NCBI RefSeq assembly: GCF_022758235.1
Contig: NZ_JALEBG010000003.1
Location: forward strand, 434,001 to 498,000
Length of the DNA: 64,000 nucleotides
From: Pontibacter liquoris
GTDB taxonomy: Bacteria > Bacteroidota > Bacteroidia > Cytophagales > Hymenobacteraceae
Direction of reading: 5' to 3'
The notes beneath the pieces were generated by a model that saw only the letters and a list, made by a program, of their open reading frames with translations, searched no databases and had not been told where the DNA came from. The translations under genes and the position numbers were made by a program. Numbering within the stretch: position 1 is the stretch's first letter; every line of letters starts with the position of its first letter. Below are positions 27,673-37,300 of the stretch, one piece after another.

Positions 27673-29853
27673 TTAGTTGGCATACTCCGACAGGAACTTG
27701 ATGCGCATCAGGCGCAGGTCTTCCTCGGTATAATCATCTGTTCCCAGTTCCTGCAGGGCTACGCTGATGTTATCGGTGCTGGCATGCATAAAATAATCGT
27801 AGATCTCTTCCTGCCGCTCGTGGTCCAGAATATTGTTGATGTAGTAATTCAGGTTCAGCTTGGTGCCCGAGTAGCAGATATGCTCTATCTCCTCTATCAG
27901 TTCCTGCATGGTCAGGTCTTTGGAGGCTGCCAGCTCTTCCAGGTCCACTTTCTTATCGATCTGCTGGATGATGTAGATCTTGATCTTGGATTTGTTCACC
28001 GTGGTTTTCACCACTACATCGGCCGCCGTCACAATATCGTTTTCCTCTACATACTTGGTGATCAGGTCCAGGAAGGGCTTGCCGAACTTCTGGGCCTTGC
28101 CCATACCTACGCCGGCAATGTGGGCCAGGTCCTCTTTGTTTAGCGGGTAAACAGTGGCCATTTCCTTTAACGACGGGTCCTGGAACAGCACGTAAGGGGG
28201 CAGGCCTTTTTCCTTGGCCAGTTTTTTACGCAGGTTCTTAAGCAGATCAAACAGCACTTCGTCGTGTCCGGCAGCGGCTTGCGTCTCTTCCTTCTCTTCG
28301 TCGGCTTTCACTTCCTGTTCGTAGTTATGGTCTTTGGTCAACTGAATCGAATGCGGGTTCTGAATAAAGTCCAGGCCTTTCTGCGTCAGCTTCACAATCC
28401 CGAAGTTCTCAATATCCTTCTCCAGGTATTCTGACAACAACACCTGGCGCAGCACAGAGCTCCAGAACTGCACATCCTGGTCTTTGCCGGCGCCAAATAC
28501 TTCCAACTTGTCGTGGTCGTAGCTGGTAACGTACTGATTGCGCAGCCCCGTCAACACAGCCGTCAGGTGGTCGATACTAAAGCGCTCGCCGGTTTGCTGC
28601 ACAGCCTTCAGAGCCAGCTGCGCTTCCTGCTGGGCCTCAAAACGCTCCTTGGGGTGCAGGCAGTTATCGCAGAAGCCGCAGTCTTTTTCATAGGCTTCAC
28701 CAAAGTAATGCAGCAACTGCTTGCGGCGGCACACGGCCGAGTCGGCATAAGCGGCCATCTCCTGCAAGAGCAGCTTGGAGTTATCGCGCTCAGTAACGGG
28801 TTTGTCTTTGTTAAACTTCTCCAGCTTGATGATATCATCGTAGCTGTAGAACATCAGGCAGTTGCCTTCCAGGCCATCGCGGCCGGCGCGGCCTGTTTCC
28901 TGGTAATAGCCTTCTATGGATTTCGGTGTGTCGTAGTGGATCACAAAACGCACATCCGGCTTGTCGATGCCCATACCAAAAGCAATAGTCGCCACGATCA
29001 CGTCGCAATCTTCGTTCAGGAAAGCATCTTGGTTATGCATGCGCACGTTGGCATCCAGCCCGGCGTGGTACGGCAGCGCCTTCACGTCATTTACGCGCAG
29101 CAGCTCGGCAATCTCCTCCACCTTTTTGCGGCTCAGGCAGTATACCACGCCACTCTTGCCTTTGTTGAGCTTCACATACTGGATGAGCTGCTTTTTGGTG
29201 TTATGCTTAGGGCGCACCTCATAGTATAAATTGGTGCGGTTAAACGAGGATTTAAATACCGAAGCCTCGTCCATCTGCAGGTTACGCTGTATGTCGAGCT
29301 GTACTTTGGGGGTAGCCGTGGCCGTAAGCGCAATAATGGGCAGGTTGCCGATCATGTCGATGATGCCGCGGATGCGGCGGTACTCCGGGCGGAAATCATG
29401 CCCCCACTCCGAGATGCAGTGCGCCTCGTCGATGGCCACAAACGTGATGTTGGAGTTGCGCAGGAACTCGATGGTATCTTCTTTGGTAAGCGACTCCGGC
29501 GCCACGTACAACAGCTTTACCTCCCCGGCCAGGGTCTCTTTTTTAACCTTGTTGATCTCTGACTTAGACAGGGTAGAGTTCAGGAACTGGGCGTTCACCC
29601 CAAAAGCGTTCAGCTGGTCTACCTGGTTCTTCATCAGGGCAATAAGCGGCGATATCACAATGGCCGTGCCCGGGAGTGACAACGCAGGCAACTGGTAGCA
29701 CAGCGACTTGCCTGCTCCCGTTGGCATAATGACAAAGGTATTCTTGCCGTTGATAATGTTGTTTATTATCAGCTCCTGATTGCCTCTGAATTGACTATAG
29801 CCAAAAACTTCCTTTAATTTGTTCTTGAGATTTACCTCTTGTTTTACCGACAT
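27673..29853 (-). CDS. recQ: ATP-dependent DNA helicase RecQ
   Basis: About 726 residues from the ATG at 29853 (MSVKQEVNLKNKL); the open frame reaches 29901 but the extra residues look random. Visible order: SF2 helicase core with Walker A (MPTGAGKSLCYQLPA), DEAH (AIDEAHCISEWGHDFRPEY), second RecA lobe with GMGIDKPDVRFVIHYD and QETGRAGRDG; the zinc-binding module (CRRKQLLHYFG...CGFCDNC); winged-helix RQC; HRDC domain about 525-610; and a C-terminal tail common in Bacteroidota RecQ. It unwinds DNA 3'-5' in recombinational repair. Divergent from kdsD with 66 bp between. Confidence 0.97.
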   Translation of the reverse strand: MSVKQEVNLKNKLKEVFGYSQFRGNQELIINNIINGKNTFVIMPTGAGKSLCYQLPALSLPGTAIVISPLIALMKNQVDQLNAFGVNAQFLNSTLSKSEINKVKKETLAGEVKLLYVAPESLTKEDTIEFLRNSNITFVAIDEAHCISEWGHDFRPEYRRIRGIIDMIGNLPIIALTATATPKVQLDIQRNLQMDEASVFKSSFNRTNLYYEVRPKHNTKKQLIQYVKLNKGKSGVVYCLSRKKVEEIAELLRVNDVKALPYHAGLDANVRMHNQDAFLNEDCDVIVATIAFGMGIDKPDVRFVIHYDTPKSIEGYYQETGRAGRDGLEGNCLMFYSYDDIIKLEKFNKDKPVTERDNSKLLLQEMAAYADSAVCRRKQLLHYFGEAYEKDCGFCDNCLHPKERFEAQQEAQLALKAVQQTGERFSIDHLTAVLTGLRNQYVTSYDHDKLEVFGAGKDQDVQFWSSVLRQVLLSEYLEKDIENFGIVKLTQKGLDFIQNPHSIQLTKDHNYEQEVKADEEKEETQAAAGHDEVLFDLLKNLRKKLAKEKGLPPYVLFQDPSLKEMATVYPLNKEDLAHIAGVGMGKAQKFGKPFLDLITKYVEENDIVTAADVVVKTTVNKSKIKIYIIQQIDKKVDLEELAASKDLTMQELIEEIEHICYSGTKLNLNYYINNILDHERQEEIYDYFMHASTDNISVALQELGTDDYTEEDLRLMRIKFLSEYAN

Positions 29854-29909
29854 GTAATCTTGCAAAAAATATTCCTGGTGCAACGTACCCGTTGAGAGCA
29901 CATTTAATA

Positions 29910-29917
29910 CAAATTTA
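29910..29917 (-). promoter_or_regulatory. -7 element (TAAATTTG, minus strand) for recQ
   Basis: CAAATTTA on the plus strand is an exact TAnnTTTG on the minus strand, about 57 bases before the recQ ATG. It overlaps the immediate upstream region of the divergent kdsD start. Confidence 0.4.
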
Positions 29918-29919
29918 AT

Positions 29920-30891
29920 TTGAATCTACTTAATAACATCACTCAAACTGCAAAAAAAGTCTTGCATACAGAAGCTGACGCAATCGCCAGACTAGCTGAT
30001 TTTATCGACGAAGGCTTTACCCAATGCGTCGAAGCTATTTTGCAGTGCCAAGGCCGCGTGGTGGTAACGGGAATCGGCAAAAGCGCCAACATTGCCACCA
30101 AGATTGTAGCTACCCTCAACTCCACCGGAACCCCGGCAATTTTTATGCATGCCGCCGATGCCATCCACGGCGACCTGGGCATGATCCAGCCCGAGGACTT
30201 TGTGATCTGTATTTCCAAAAGCGGCAACACCCCGGAAATAAAAGTATTGGTTCCGCTGCTAAAACGCAAAGGCTCCAAACTGGCAGCTATGGTGTCCAGC
30301 ACAGACTCCTACCTGGCCCAGTGTGCCGATTTTATACTTAATGCCCACGTAGAGCGCGAAGCCTGCCCCCATAACCTGGCGCCTACCACCAGCACCACGG
30401 CTGCGCTGGCACTGGGCGATGCGCTGGCTGTTTGCCTGCTGGAAGCCCGCGGCTTCAGCAGCTCCGATTTTGCCGGCCTGCACCCGGGTGGCTCCCTGGG
30501 CAAGCAGCTCTACCTGATGGTAGGCGATGTATACCCGCAGAATGAGGCCCCGCACGTAGAGGAAAACGCCACCCTGAAAGAGATTATTATAGAGATCTCT
30601 TCTAAACGGCTGGGCGCCACAGCAGTTGTAAAGGAAGGCTCCCGGCAGTTAGTCGGCATTATAACCGACGGAGACCTGCGCCGTATGCTCAACAACTTTG
30701 CTTCCATTGAAGGAATCCGTGCCACCGACATTATGACGCCTTCCCCGCTCACGATCGCACCCGACCAGTATGCGGCCGAAGCGCTGGCTATAATGCAAGA
30801 TAAAAGTATAACGCAGCTTATTGTCACAAAATCTGGTAATTTTGAGGGCTTTGTACATTTACACGATTTATTAAAAGAAGGACTCGTTTAA
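29920..30891 (+). CDS. kdsD: D-arabinose-5-phosphate isomerase, KpsF/GutQ family
   Basis: 323 residues: SIS domain about 30-190 (VVVTGIGKSANIATKIVATLNSTGTPA, ISKSGNTPEI, AHVEREACPHNLAPTTSTTA, GLHPGGSLGKQL) followed by two CBS domains (about 205-323). It interconverts ribulose-5-P and arabinose-5-P, the first step to Kdo for lipopolysaccharide. The start is TTG at 29920, since a TAA lies five codons upstream and no ATG or GTG is available at the expected N-terminus. Only 4 bp separate it from the GDP-mannose pyrophosphorylase gene, so both serve surface glycan synthesis. Confidence 0.95.
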   Translation: MNLLNNITQTAKKVLHTEADAIARLADFIDEGFTQCVEAILQCQGRVVVTGIGKSANIATKIVATLNSTGTPAIFMHAADAIHGDLGMIQPEDFVICISKSGNTPEIKVLVPLLKRKGSKLAAMVSSTDSYLAQCADFILNAHVEREACPHNLAPTTSTTAALALGDALAVCLLEARGFSSSDFAGLHPGGSLGKQLYLMVGDVYPQNEAPHVEENATLKEIIIEISSKRLGATAVVKEGSRQLVGIITDGDLRRMLNNFASIEGIRATDIMTPSPLTIAPDQYAAEALAIMQDKSITQLIVTKSGNFEGFVHLHDLLKEGLV

Positions 30892-30895
30892 CGAC

Positions 30896-31972
30896 ATGGA
30901 TAACAACACTTACGTAGTGATTATGGCTGGCGGCATCGGAAGCCGCTTCTGGCCTTTCAGCCGGACTAATTACCCCAAGCAGTTTCATGATGTGCTGGGC
31001 ACCGGCGAAAGCATGCTGCAGATGACGGCCCGCCGCTTCAAGGATATTTGTCCGCCTGAAAACATCTTTGTGGTGACCAACAAAGACTACGAGTCCCTGG
31101 TAAAAGCGCAACTGCCGCAACTCAGCGACAATCAGGTGCTGCTAGAGCCTGTTGGCCGCAACACGGCCCCCTGCATTGCTTACGCGTCCTACAAGATTTC
31201 CCTGCTCAACCCCAATGCCAACCTGGTGGTGGCTCCCTCCGACCACGTGGTGCTGAAAGAACAGGTGTTTACGGACGTGATCAACAAGGCAGTAGCAGCT
31301 GCGGCCAAAGACGATGTACTGATCACGCTGGGCATTACCCCAAGCCGGCCAGACACCGGGTATGGCTATATCCAGTACATCAACGATGAAACCAAAAGTA
31401 TAAAGAAAGTAAAGACCTTTACCGAAAAGCCGAACCTGGAACTAGCGCAGATGTTCCTCAACAGCGGAGACTTTGTATGGAACTCCGGCATTTTTATCTG
31501 GAACGTGCAAAGTATCCTGCGGGCTTTCCGCCAGTACCTGTCCGAGATTTCCGAGATCTTTGAAGAAGGCGCCAGCGCCCTCAACACGCCCGAAGAGCAG
31601 AACTTTATTACCCGCGCTTACTCCCAGTGCCGCAACATCTCTATCGATTACGGCATTATGGAGAAAGTCGACAACGTATATGTGCTGCTGGCCGATATGG
31701 GCTGGTCTGACCTGGGCACCTGGAACTCGCTTTATACCATCAACAACAAAGACGAGAACGGCAACGTGATAGACGGCGAGGTGCTGCTCTACGAAACCCG
31801 CGACTGCATTGTGAAAACGCCCAAAGAGCGCCTGGTGGTTTTGCAGGGGCTGGAAGATTACATCGTAGCCGAATACGACAACGTGCTGATGATCTGCAAA
31901 AAATCAGAAGAGCAAAAAGTAAAGGAGTTTATGGCAGACGCCAAGTCGAAGAAAGGCGCCGACTATATTTAA
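30896..31972 (+). CDS. manC: Mannose-1-phosphate guanylyltransferase (GDP-mannose pyrophosphorylase)
   Basis: 358 residues; nucleotidyltransferase signature VIMAGGIGSRFWPFSRTNYPKQF at residues 8-30, NTAPCIAYASY, VVAPSDHVV and FTEKPNLELAQMFL. It makes GDP-mannose from mannose-1-P and GTP. It is the short form without the fused mannose-6-P isomerase domain of ManC/AlgA. Probably co-transcribed with kdsD; followed by a strong hairpin. Confidence 0.95.
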   Translation: MDNNTYVVIMAGGIGSRFWPFSRTNYPKQFHDVLGTGESMLQMTARRFKDICPPENIFVVTNKDYESLVKAQLPQLSDNQVLLEPVGRNTAPCIAYASYKISLLNPNANLVVAPSDHVVLKEQVFTDVINKAVAAAAKDDVLITLGITPSRPDTGYGYIQYINDETKSIKKVKTFTEKPNLELAQMFLNSGDFVWNSGIFIWNVQSILRAFRQYLSEISEIFEEGASALNTPEEQNFITRAYSQCRNISIDYGIMEKVDNVYVLLADMGWSDLGTWNSLYTINNKDENGNVIDGEVLLYETRDCIVKTPKERLVVLQGLEDYIVAEYDNVLMICKKSEEQKVKEFMADAKSKKGADYI

Positions 31973-32032
31973 GTTAGTTACGAATTACGTATTCAGGCAA
32001 GTATAAAAATATTGCTTTCGTAAATCGGTCTT

Positions 32033-32070
32033 AAAAAAGCCCCTGCAGCTGTTGGTTGCAGGGGCTTTTT
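32033..32070. terminator. Bidirectional terminator between manC and rlmB
   Basis: AAAAAAGCCCCTGCA and TGCAGGGGCTTTTT form a long stem between convergent genes with T-runs on either strand. An AAGTATA copy lies on each side (31999-32005 and near 32076). Confidence 0.93.
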
Positions 32071-32090
32071 GTTACAAGTATAAAACACGT

Positions 32091-32921
32091 CTATCTTGGT
32101 TGGCCGGAGTTGCTGCTATCGTGCAGGCGCTGGCTCATGGCCTGATACAAAATAATGCCAGTCGCTACCGATACGTTTAGCGAGCCGATCTGGCCCATGA
32201 GCGGAATACGCAGGCGGGCATCGGCGCGCTTGAGGTACTCCGGCGAAATACCGTCTTCTTCGCTTCCCATGATTATGGCTGTGGGTCCTGTCATGTCCAC
32301 TTCGTTATCCGTCAGGCTCTGCTCCGTTTTCTCGGTACAGGCTACTATCTGCACGCCGTAATCCTTCAGGTAATCAAGGGTGTCTTTCAGGTTTGGCTCG
32401 CGGCAAACGGGCACCAGGTGCAGCGCCCCGGCCGAGGTTTTAATGGCATCGGCATTGATCTGTGCGCCGCCGCGGCTCGGGATCACAATGGCATCTACGC
32501 CCATACATTCGGCGTTGCGGGCAATGGAGCCAAAATTGCGTACATCCGTAATGCGGTCCAGGATAAGCAGCAGTGGGCTCTTGCCTTGCTCAAACAGGGA
32601 GGTCACGATCTCGGCCAGCGGCGCATACGAGATGGTCGACAGGAACGCCACGGCTCCCTGGTGATTTTTTCGGGTGAGATTGTTAAGTTTCTCTACGGGT
32701 ACGGAGGCAACCGGCACATCAAACTTTTTGGCCAGGTCCGTGATCTCGTCGGTGGTGCTGTTGCGGGAGCCCCGCTGCAGAAATATTTTCTCTAATGTTT
32801 TACCGGCTAGCATGGCTTCTAAAATAGGCCGTGAGCCGAAAATCATTTCTATCTTCTCTTCCCGGGGTGTTCTGGGGCTACCGTAGCGGCTGCCTACATT
32901 TTTGTTATACCTGCTCTCCAT
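32091..32921 (-). CDS. rlmB: 23S rRNA (guanosine-2'-O-)-methyltransferase, RlmB/TrmH family
   Basis: 276 residues: N-terminal substrate-binding domain (IFGSRPILEAMLAGKTLEKIFLQ, about 27-50) and SPOUT methyltransferase with DRITDVRNFGSIARNAECMGVDAIVIP, IIMGSEEDGIS and IPLMGQIGSLNVSVATGIILY, which build the knotted S-adenosylmethionine site. It methylates the 2'-OH of a guanosine in 23S rRNA (G2251 in E. coli). The start at 32921 overlaps the end of the upstream GWxTD gene by 28 bases, suggesting coupling; Met26 (32846) is an alternative start. Confidence 0.92.
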   Translation of the reverse strand: MESRYNKNVGSRYGSPRTPREEKIEMIFGSRPILEAMLAGKTLEKIFLQRGSRNSTTDEITDLAKKFDVPVASVPVEKLNNLTRKNHQGAVAFLSTISYAPLAEIVTSLFEQGKSPLLLILDRITDVRNFGSIARNAECMGVDAIVIPSRGGAQINADAIKTSAGALHLVPVCREPNLKDTLDYLKDYGVQIVACTEKTEQSLTDNEVDMTGPTAIIMGSEEDGISPEYLKRADARLRIPLMGQIGSLNVSVATGIILYQAMSQRLHDSSNSGQPR

Positions 32922-34135
32922 TTGGCTACTGTGCTGTACCAGCTCTCCTCGTATTCGGGGCGCCGTATCAGCTCATAATGATTTCCGGTAAAGTTATTCT
33001 CTTTTTTGGTAAAAACGAACTTCACGTAAGGCGAGGTCTCCGAATCGCGGTAGATCCAGCTCTCGGTGTTGCCCACATGGCTTACATCACTGGGTATGCC
33101 ATAGATGATGTAGATCATACCCCGGTCAGTGGCCCAACCGGCCTTGTGCGAAGTATAAAGCTTGTTAGCGGTCTCTACCCGGCCATAGTAGGTGCGGATC
33201 AGCTCCCGCGCCTTGCTTTTGTCGCCGGCCAGCTTTAACCAGAACCGGTCCACGGCTGCTTTGGGGTCCGTTTCCCGCAACAGGGCCTCGCGCTCCGCGG
33301 TGGTAGTGAGATAAATGAGCGGTGGCAGCAGCTCACTGGCCATCGTTACCAATGGAAAGGCATTGGGCTGCGCCAGGATGCCTGCTGCAAATTTGCTGCC
33401 CGGCGCAAGCAGGTAAAGGCCGGGTGTTTGCAGGTAAAAAGTATCGCCTGGCACCACCGTTTTTGTTTCCGCTACTGAAATGGTGCGCGGCACCACCTCC
33501 TGCCGAGCCGACATGGGCGGCAGTGCCGGCGTGAAATCGGCCTCAAAGCGCTGCATTTCCAGCAGGCCCGCCTCCGGGCCATACTTCTGCAGCAGCAAGG
33601 GCGTGGTGGTGGTGGTATAGTCCTGCAACAGGGGCCTGTTACTGGCGGATTGCATCACTATAAAATGCTTCTCTCCCATAGCGGCCTGCAAGGGCAACCT
33701 ATACTTGGTTTGCAGGCGCTCGCCTGCGCTCAGGTGCTGCCATAGCTGCAGGTGCAGCACGTTGGGCTCCTGTACCAAGCGCAGCGGCAGCGTTAAAGGC
33801 ACTAGCACGCCCTGCCCCTCTACCTGGCCCGCTTTAGCAATGTTCACCGAATCGGTGGCTAACACGGCATCGCGCTCGGTTGCACCGGCCCGCACGCTAT
33901 AGTAGAGGCTCTTGGCCGTTTGGCTTACCGCCAGCACCTGCCGCACATCTTCGAACCGCAGGAACAAGTATAAGCTGTCGCCACGCGCATAAAAGCGGTG
34001 CAGCATGGTAACCTCGGGCCGGGGCGGGCGCGCCATACTTACCGGCTCCAGCCGCCGGCCGGAAGATACCGGACTGCCACAACCGGCACTTAGCAGCAGC
34101 ATAAAAAGAAAGAAGGGGATCAGGATATACTTCAT
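32894..34135 (-). CDS. GWxTD domain-containing lipoprotein
   Basis: About 413 residues from the ATG at 34135, which opens a clear lipoprotein signal (MKYILIPFFLFMLLLSAGC); the frame to 34186 only adds non-signal residues. Near the C-terminus it has the name-giving motif in HKAGWATDRGMIYIIYGIP and ends ESWYSTVAKWRAG. GWxTD proteins are widespread in Bacteroidota, probably envelope-anchored and of unknown function. The central region is beta-rich. Translation overlaps rlmB. Confidence 0.9.
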   Translation of the reverse strand: MKYILIPFFLFMLLLSAGCGSPVSSGRRLEPVSMARPPRPEVTMLHRFYARGDSLYLFLRFEDVRQVLAVSQTAKSLYYSVRAGATERDAVLATDSVNIAKAGQVEGQGVLVPLTLPLRLVQEPNVLHLQLWQHLSAGERLQTKYRLPLQAAMGEKHFIVMQSASNRPLLQDYTTTTTPLLLQKYGPEAGLLEMQRFEADFTPALPPMSARQEVVPRTISVAETKTVVPGDTFYLQTPGLYLLAPGSKFAAGILAQPNAFPLVTMASELLPPLIYLTTTAEREALLRETDPKAAVDRFWLKLAGDKSKARELIRTYYGRVETANKLYTSHKAGWATDRGMIYIIYGIPSDVSHVGNTESWIYRDSETSPYVKFVFTKKENNFTGNHYELIRRPEYEESWYSTVAKWRAGITKM

Positions 34136-34167
34136 TCTAACTGGAGTTTGGTAAGCCCGAAAACTAG

Positions 34168-34197
34168 AAGCCGGGCTGTGAGGCACAACCCGGCTTT
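34168..34197 (-). terminator. Hairpin between the DUF2723 and GWxTD genes
   Basis: AAGCCGGG...CCCGGCTT stem with a 13-base loop. The T-run is better on the plus strand (CTTTTATTA) than on the minus (CTTCTAGTTTT), so minus-strand termination may be partial. Confidence 0.5.
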
Positions 34198-34223
34198 TAT
34201 TACTGATTTACAACTGTTTTTGT

Positions 34224-37178
34224 TTAGCCGCGCATGCGCTGCAGGTACTGCATAAACTGCTGCTGCAGCTCCTCGGCACGGTCCTGGAGGCCAATTGCCT
34301 GTGCCTCGTTTACCAGCTGCTGCAGGATCACCATATTGGTCTGGATCTCGGTATCGAACAGCGATCCTTTCACAAAGTAATAATCCAGTGCCTGCTGCGA
34401 ACTTTTAGCCATCTCGTCGAGCACCTGGCGGGCTTTCTCCTTCTCGCCTACCTGGTTTAAGATGGAGATAAACTGCGGTGTATAGTAGTCGTATGGCAGG
34501 GAATTGCCCGGCATTACTTTAAAGCAGTAGTCGGTCACCTCCTTGGCTTTGGCCAGGTTGCCATCTTTCAGGTATGCTTTGGCGAGCTCGGCAAACTTGT
34601 CGCGGGCATTGGCCGAGAAGCGCAGGTAATTCTCATCGTAGAAAATGTTAGGGTCATCAAAGTTGCGGAAGCTGAACTTCTTCATCAGGTTGTTATACAT
34701 CACCTCTTTGTTCACATAGCCCTGCTGCTCCTCGCTGGCGGTCTTCACGGGCACTACCCGGAACGCCAGTCCGTCGAGTTGGAAATACTGCGACAAGCCA
34801 ATAAAGTCTGCGCTGTTCACGGTGGTAGAGAAGTAAATCGGGCGCTTCCAGTCGTTGGTGCTCAGCAAATCCAGCATGATCAGGTGCTTCTTTTCCAGTA
34901 GCGACTTGTTGATGGTCCACTGCATACGGTCGGTTATCTCGGCCTGTTTTTCGGCCGGAATAAAGCCCATCTCCTGCACCTTTTGCTTGTCCACATTCAA
35001 AAAGAAGTTGTGCGTAGGCATGGTCAGCAGCGTGGTACCCGCGCCATACTGCACCTGAAGGGCCGGGTGGTTTTCCTTCACCAGCTTGATAAACTGCTTC
35101 AGGTCGATGCCGGCAGCTACCTGCGGACGCTCCACGTATGGCAGGTAATCGTTGGTACCCTGGCGGTAATTCTCGTTCTCCAGCGACAGCGGCCACGGCG
35201 CCGATTTGTAGGACTGGCGCTTCATCTGGTCGATGTACCAGTCCGTGTTGAGGTAGCTCAGCACGGCCACGCGCACATCGGTCCGGTAACCTTCCACCTC
35301 CTGGGCATACCACAGCGGGAACGTATCGTTATCGCCATTGGTAAACAGGATGGCATTTGGCGCACACGAATCGAGCAGGTTTTTGGCAGAATCCACGGAT
35401 TGGTAACGGCCCGAGCGGTCATGATCGTCCCATCCTTCGGCCACCATTATCAACGGCACGCTCAGGCAGAGCACGGTAGTCAGGCCTGCTTTGGCCATGT
35501 TGTTCTTAAGCACTTTTTCCAGCAGATCAGCCACGCCCAGCACACCCAGACCAATCCAGATGCTGAAGGCGTAGAAAGAGCCGGCAAAGGTATAATCACG
35601 CTCCCGCGGCTCGGTAGGCGGCTGGTTCAGGTACAAGGCAATGGCGATGCCGGTAAAGAAGAACAGCAGGCCGATCACAAACGCATCGCGCTCTTTTTTG
35701 CGCACCTGGTAGATCAGCCCAAGTATACCAACTATGAGCGGCAACAGGTAAAAACAATTGCGGGCTTTGCTCTCCAGCACGCGGTCCGGAATATTGGGGC
35801 CGTCTTTTCCGAACCACAGCACACCGGCATTCTGCACATCGCTTTCACGGCCTGCAAAATTCCATAAAAAGTAGCGCCAGTACATGTGGCCCAACTGATA
35901 ACGGAATAAAAAGCTCAGGTTCTGACCAAACGTCGGCATTTCGCCTTCGCGCAGGTCCACCCATTTCTTATACTCGGCTATATGTTGCGGCTGGTCGCTG
36001 TAAATGCGGGGCAGCAGCGTTTTGTCTTTGCTATCATAAACCGGCTCGATCTTGTGGCCCGTTACGATATACTTGTCCTTGCCTTTTAAATAACGCGGGG
36101 CACCTTCCTCCTGGTCCACCGGCTGGGCATTATACTGCGGACCGTAAATTAGCGGCCGGTCACCGTACTGCTCGCGCTTGAGGTAAGCCACCACGCTCAG
36201 GATATCATCCGGGTCGTTCTCGTCGATGGTCGGTTCGTAGCTTGAGCGGATCGGGATCATCATATACGACGAGTAGCCGATCAGCACAAATACCAGGCTC
36301 AGCAAAGCAGTGTTCAGGATGCGGTTGTTTTTTGTGATCGAGTAACGGATACCCACGATGATGGCCACCACCACGATGAGCACGAACACGATCACGCCGG
36401 AGCCGAAAGGCAGGCCGAGGCTGTTCACAAAGAACACTTCCACATCGCCGGCCATCGAAGGCAGCCCCGGGATAATGCCCCACATGATCACGGCAATCAC
36501 CACCGCGCTGATCAGGAAAGCGATCACGCCTCCCCAGAAAGTGGGTTTATACAAGCGGAAGTAGTAGAGAAAGGCAAGTGCCGGGATGGCAACCAGGTTG
36601 AGCAGGTGCACGCCAATGGAAAGGCCTACCAGGTAGGCAATCAGGATAAGCCATTTATCGGCGGTAGATTCTCCTGCCTTTGCTTCCCACTTGAGCATAG
36701 CCCAGAACACAATGGCCGTAAAGAACGACGACATGGCGTATACTTCGGCTTCGGTGGCAGAGAACCAGGCAGAGTCGGAGAAAGTATAGGCCAGCGCTCC
36801 CACCACGCCACTCGCCATGATGAGCAGGATGTTGGCAGCCGTTGGCGCCTGGCCTTCTTTCAGCATAATGCGCTTGGCTAAGATCGTAATAGTCCAGAAC
36901 AGGAACAGGGACGTAAAGGCGCTGCACAGGCCCGAGAGCAGGTTCACCCACCAGGCTACCTGGGTCACATCGCTGGCAAACAGCGAGAACATGCGGCCGA
37001 CCAGCAAAAAGAGCGGCGCTCCCGGCGGGTGCGGCACCAGCAGCTTATACGAGCTGGCGATAAACTCGCCACAGTCCCAGAAGCTGGCCGTTGGCTCCAG
37101 TGTGAGCACATACACCACAGCTGCGATCAGGAACACGACCCAGCCTACAATATTATTTATCTTGCGATAATCTGTCAT
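34224..37178 (-). CDS. DUF2723-domain membrane protein (GT-C-like, TMEM260-related)
   Basis: 984 residues. The DUF2723 domain fills the N-terminal part: VYVLTLEPTASFWDCGEFIASSYKL then VPHPPGAPLF and many membrane segments to about residue 580, with a charged loop at about 310-440. The C-terminal 380 residues are soluble, with GDNDTFPLWYAQEVEGYRTDV and TPR-like helices at the end. Human TMEM260 carries the same domain and is a protein O-mannosyltransferase, so a glycosyltransferase of the GT-C fold is likely here. The acidic WDCGEF motif fits a catalytic Asp/Glu in the first external loop. Donor and acceptor are unknown. Confidence 0.88.
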   Translation of the reverse strand: MTDYRKINNIVGWVVFLIAAVVYVLTLEPTASFWDCGEFIASSYKLLVPHPPGAPLFLLVGRMFSLFASDVTQVAWWVNLLSGLCSAFTSLFLFWTITILAKRIMLKEGQAPTAANILLIMASGVVGALAYTFSDSAWFSATEAEVYAMSSFFTAIVFWAMLKWEAKAGESTADKWLILIAYLVGLSIGVHLLNLVAIPALAFLYYFRLYKPTFWGGVIAFLISAVVIAVIMWGIIPGLPSMAGDVEVFFVNSLGLPFGSGVIVFVLIVVVAIIVGIRYSITKNNRILNTALLSLVFVLIGYSSYMMIPIRSSYEPTIDENDPDDILSVVAYLKREQYGDRPLIYGPQYNAQPVDQEEGAPRYLKGKDKYIVTGHKIEPVYDSKDKTLLPRIYSDQPQHIAEYKKWVDLREGEMPTFGQNLSFLFRYQLGHMYWRYFLWNFAGRESDVQNAGVLWFGKDGPNIPDRVLESKARNCFYLLPLIVGILGLIYQVRKKERDAFVIGLLFFFTGIAIALYLNQPPTEPRERDYTFAGSFYAFSIWIGLGVLGVADLLEKVLKNNMAKAGLTTVLCLSVPLIMVAEGWDDHDRSGRYQSVDSAKNLLDSCAPNAILFTNGDNDTFPLWYAQEVEGYRTDVRVAVLSYLNTDWYIDQMKRQSYKSAPWPLSLENENYRQGTNDYLPYVERPQVAAGIDLKQFIKLVKENHPALQVQYGAGTTLLTMPTHNFFLNVDKQKVQEMGFIPAEKQAEITDRMQWTINKSLLEKKHLIMLDLLSTNDWKRPIYFSTTVNSADFIGLSQYFQLDGLAFRVVPVKTASEEQQGYVNKEVMYNNLMKKFSFRNFDDPNIFYDENYLRFSANARDKFAELAKAYLKDGNLAKAKEVTDYCFKVMPGNSLPYDYYTPQFISILNQVGEKEKARQVLDEMAKSSQQALDYYFVKGSLFDTEIQTNMVILQQLVNEAQAIGLQDRAEELQQQFMQYLQRMRG

Positions 37179-37250
37179 AGCGATTATTGATTCAGCCCCG
37201 AAAATAATAAATAATGTTAAGCCTGAGTTTAAATTTAGAAGTTAAAAATA

Positions 37251-37276
37251 AAAAAGCCGGCTTTGAGCCGGCTTTC
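37251..37276 (-). terminator. Intrinsic terminator after the T9SS cargo gene
   Basis: AGCCGGCT-TTG-AGCCGGCT stem; the minus strand continues TTTTTATTTTTAAC, a good T-run. Confidence 0.88.
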
Positions 37277-37300
37277 TGATGCTTTGCCTGTGGCCAGGCG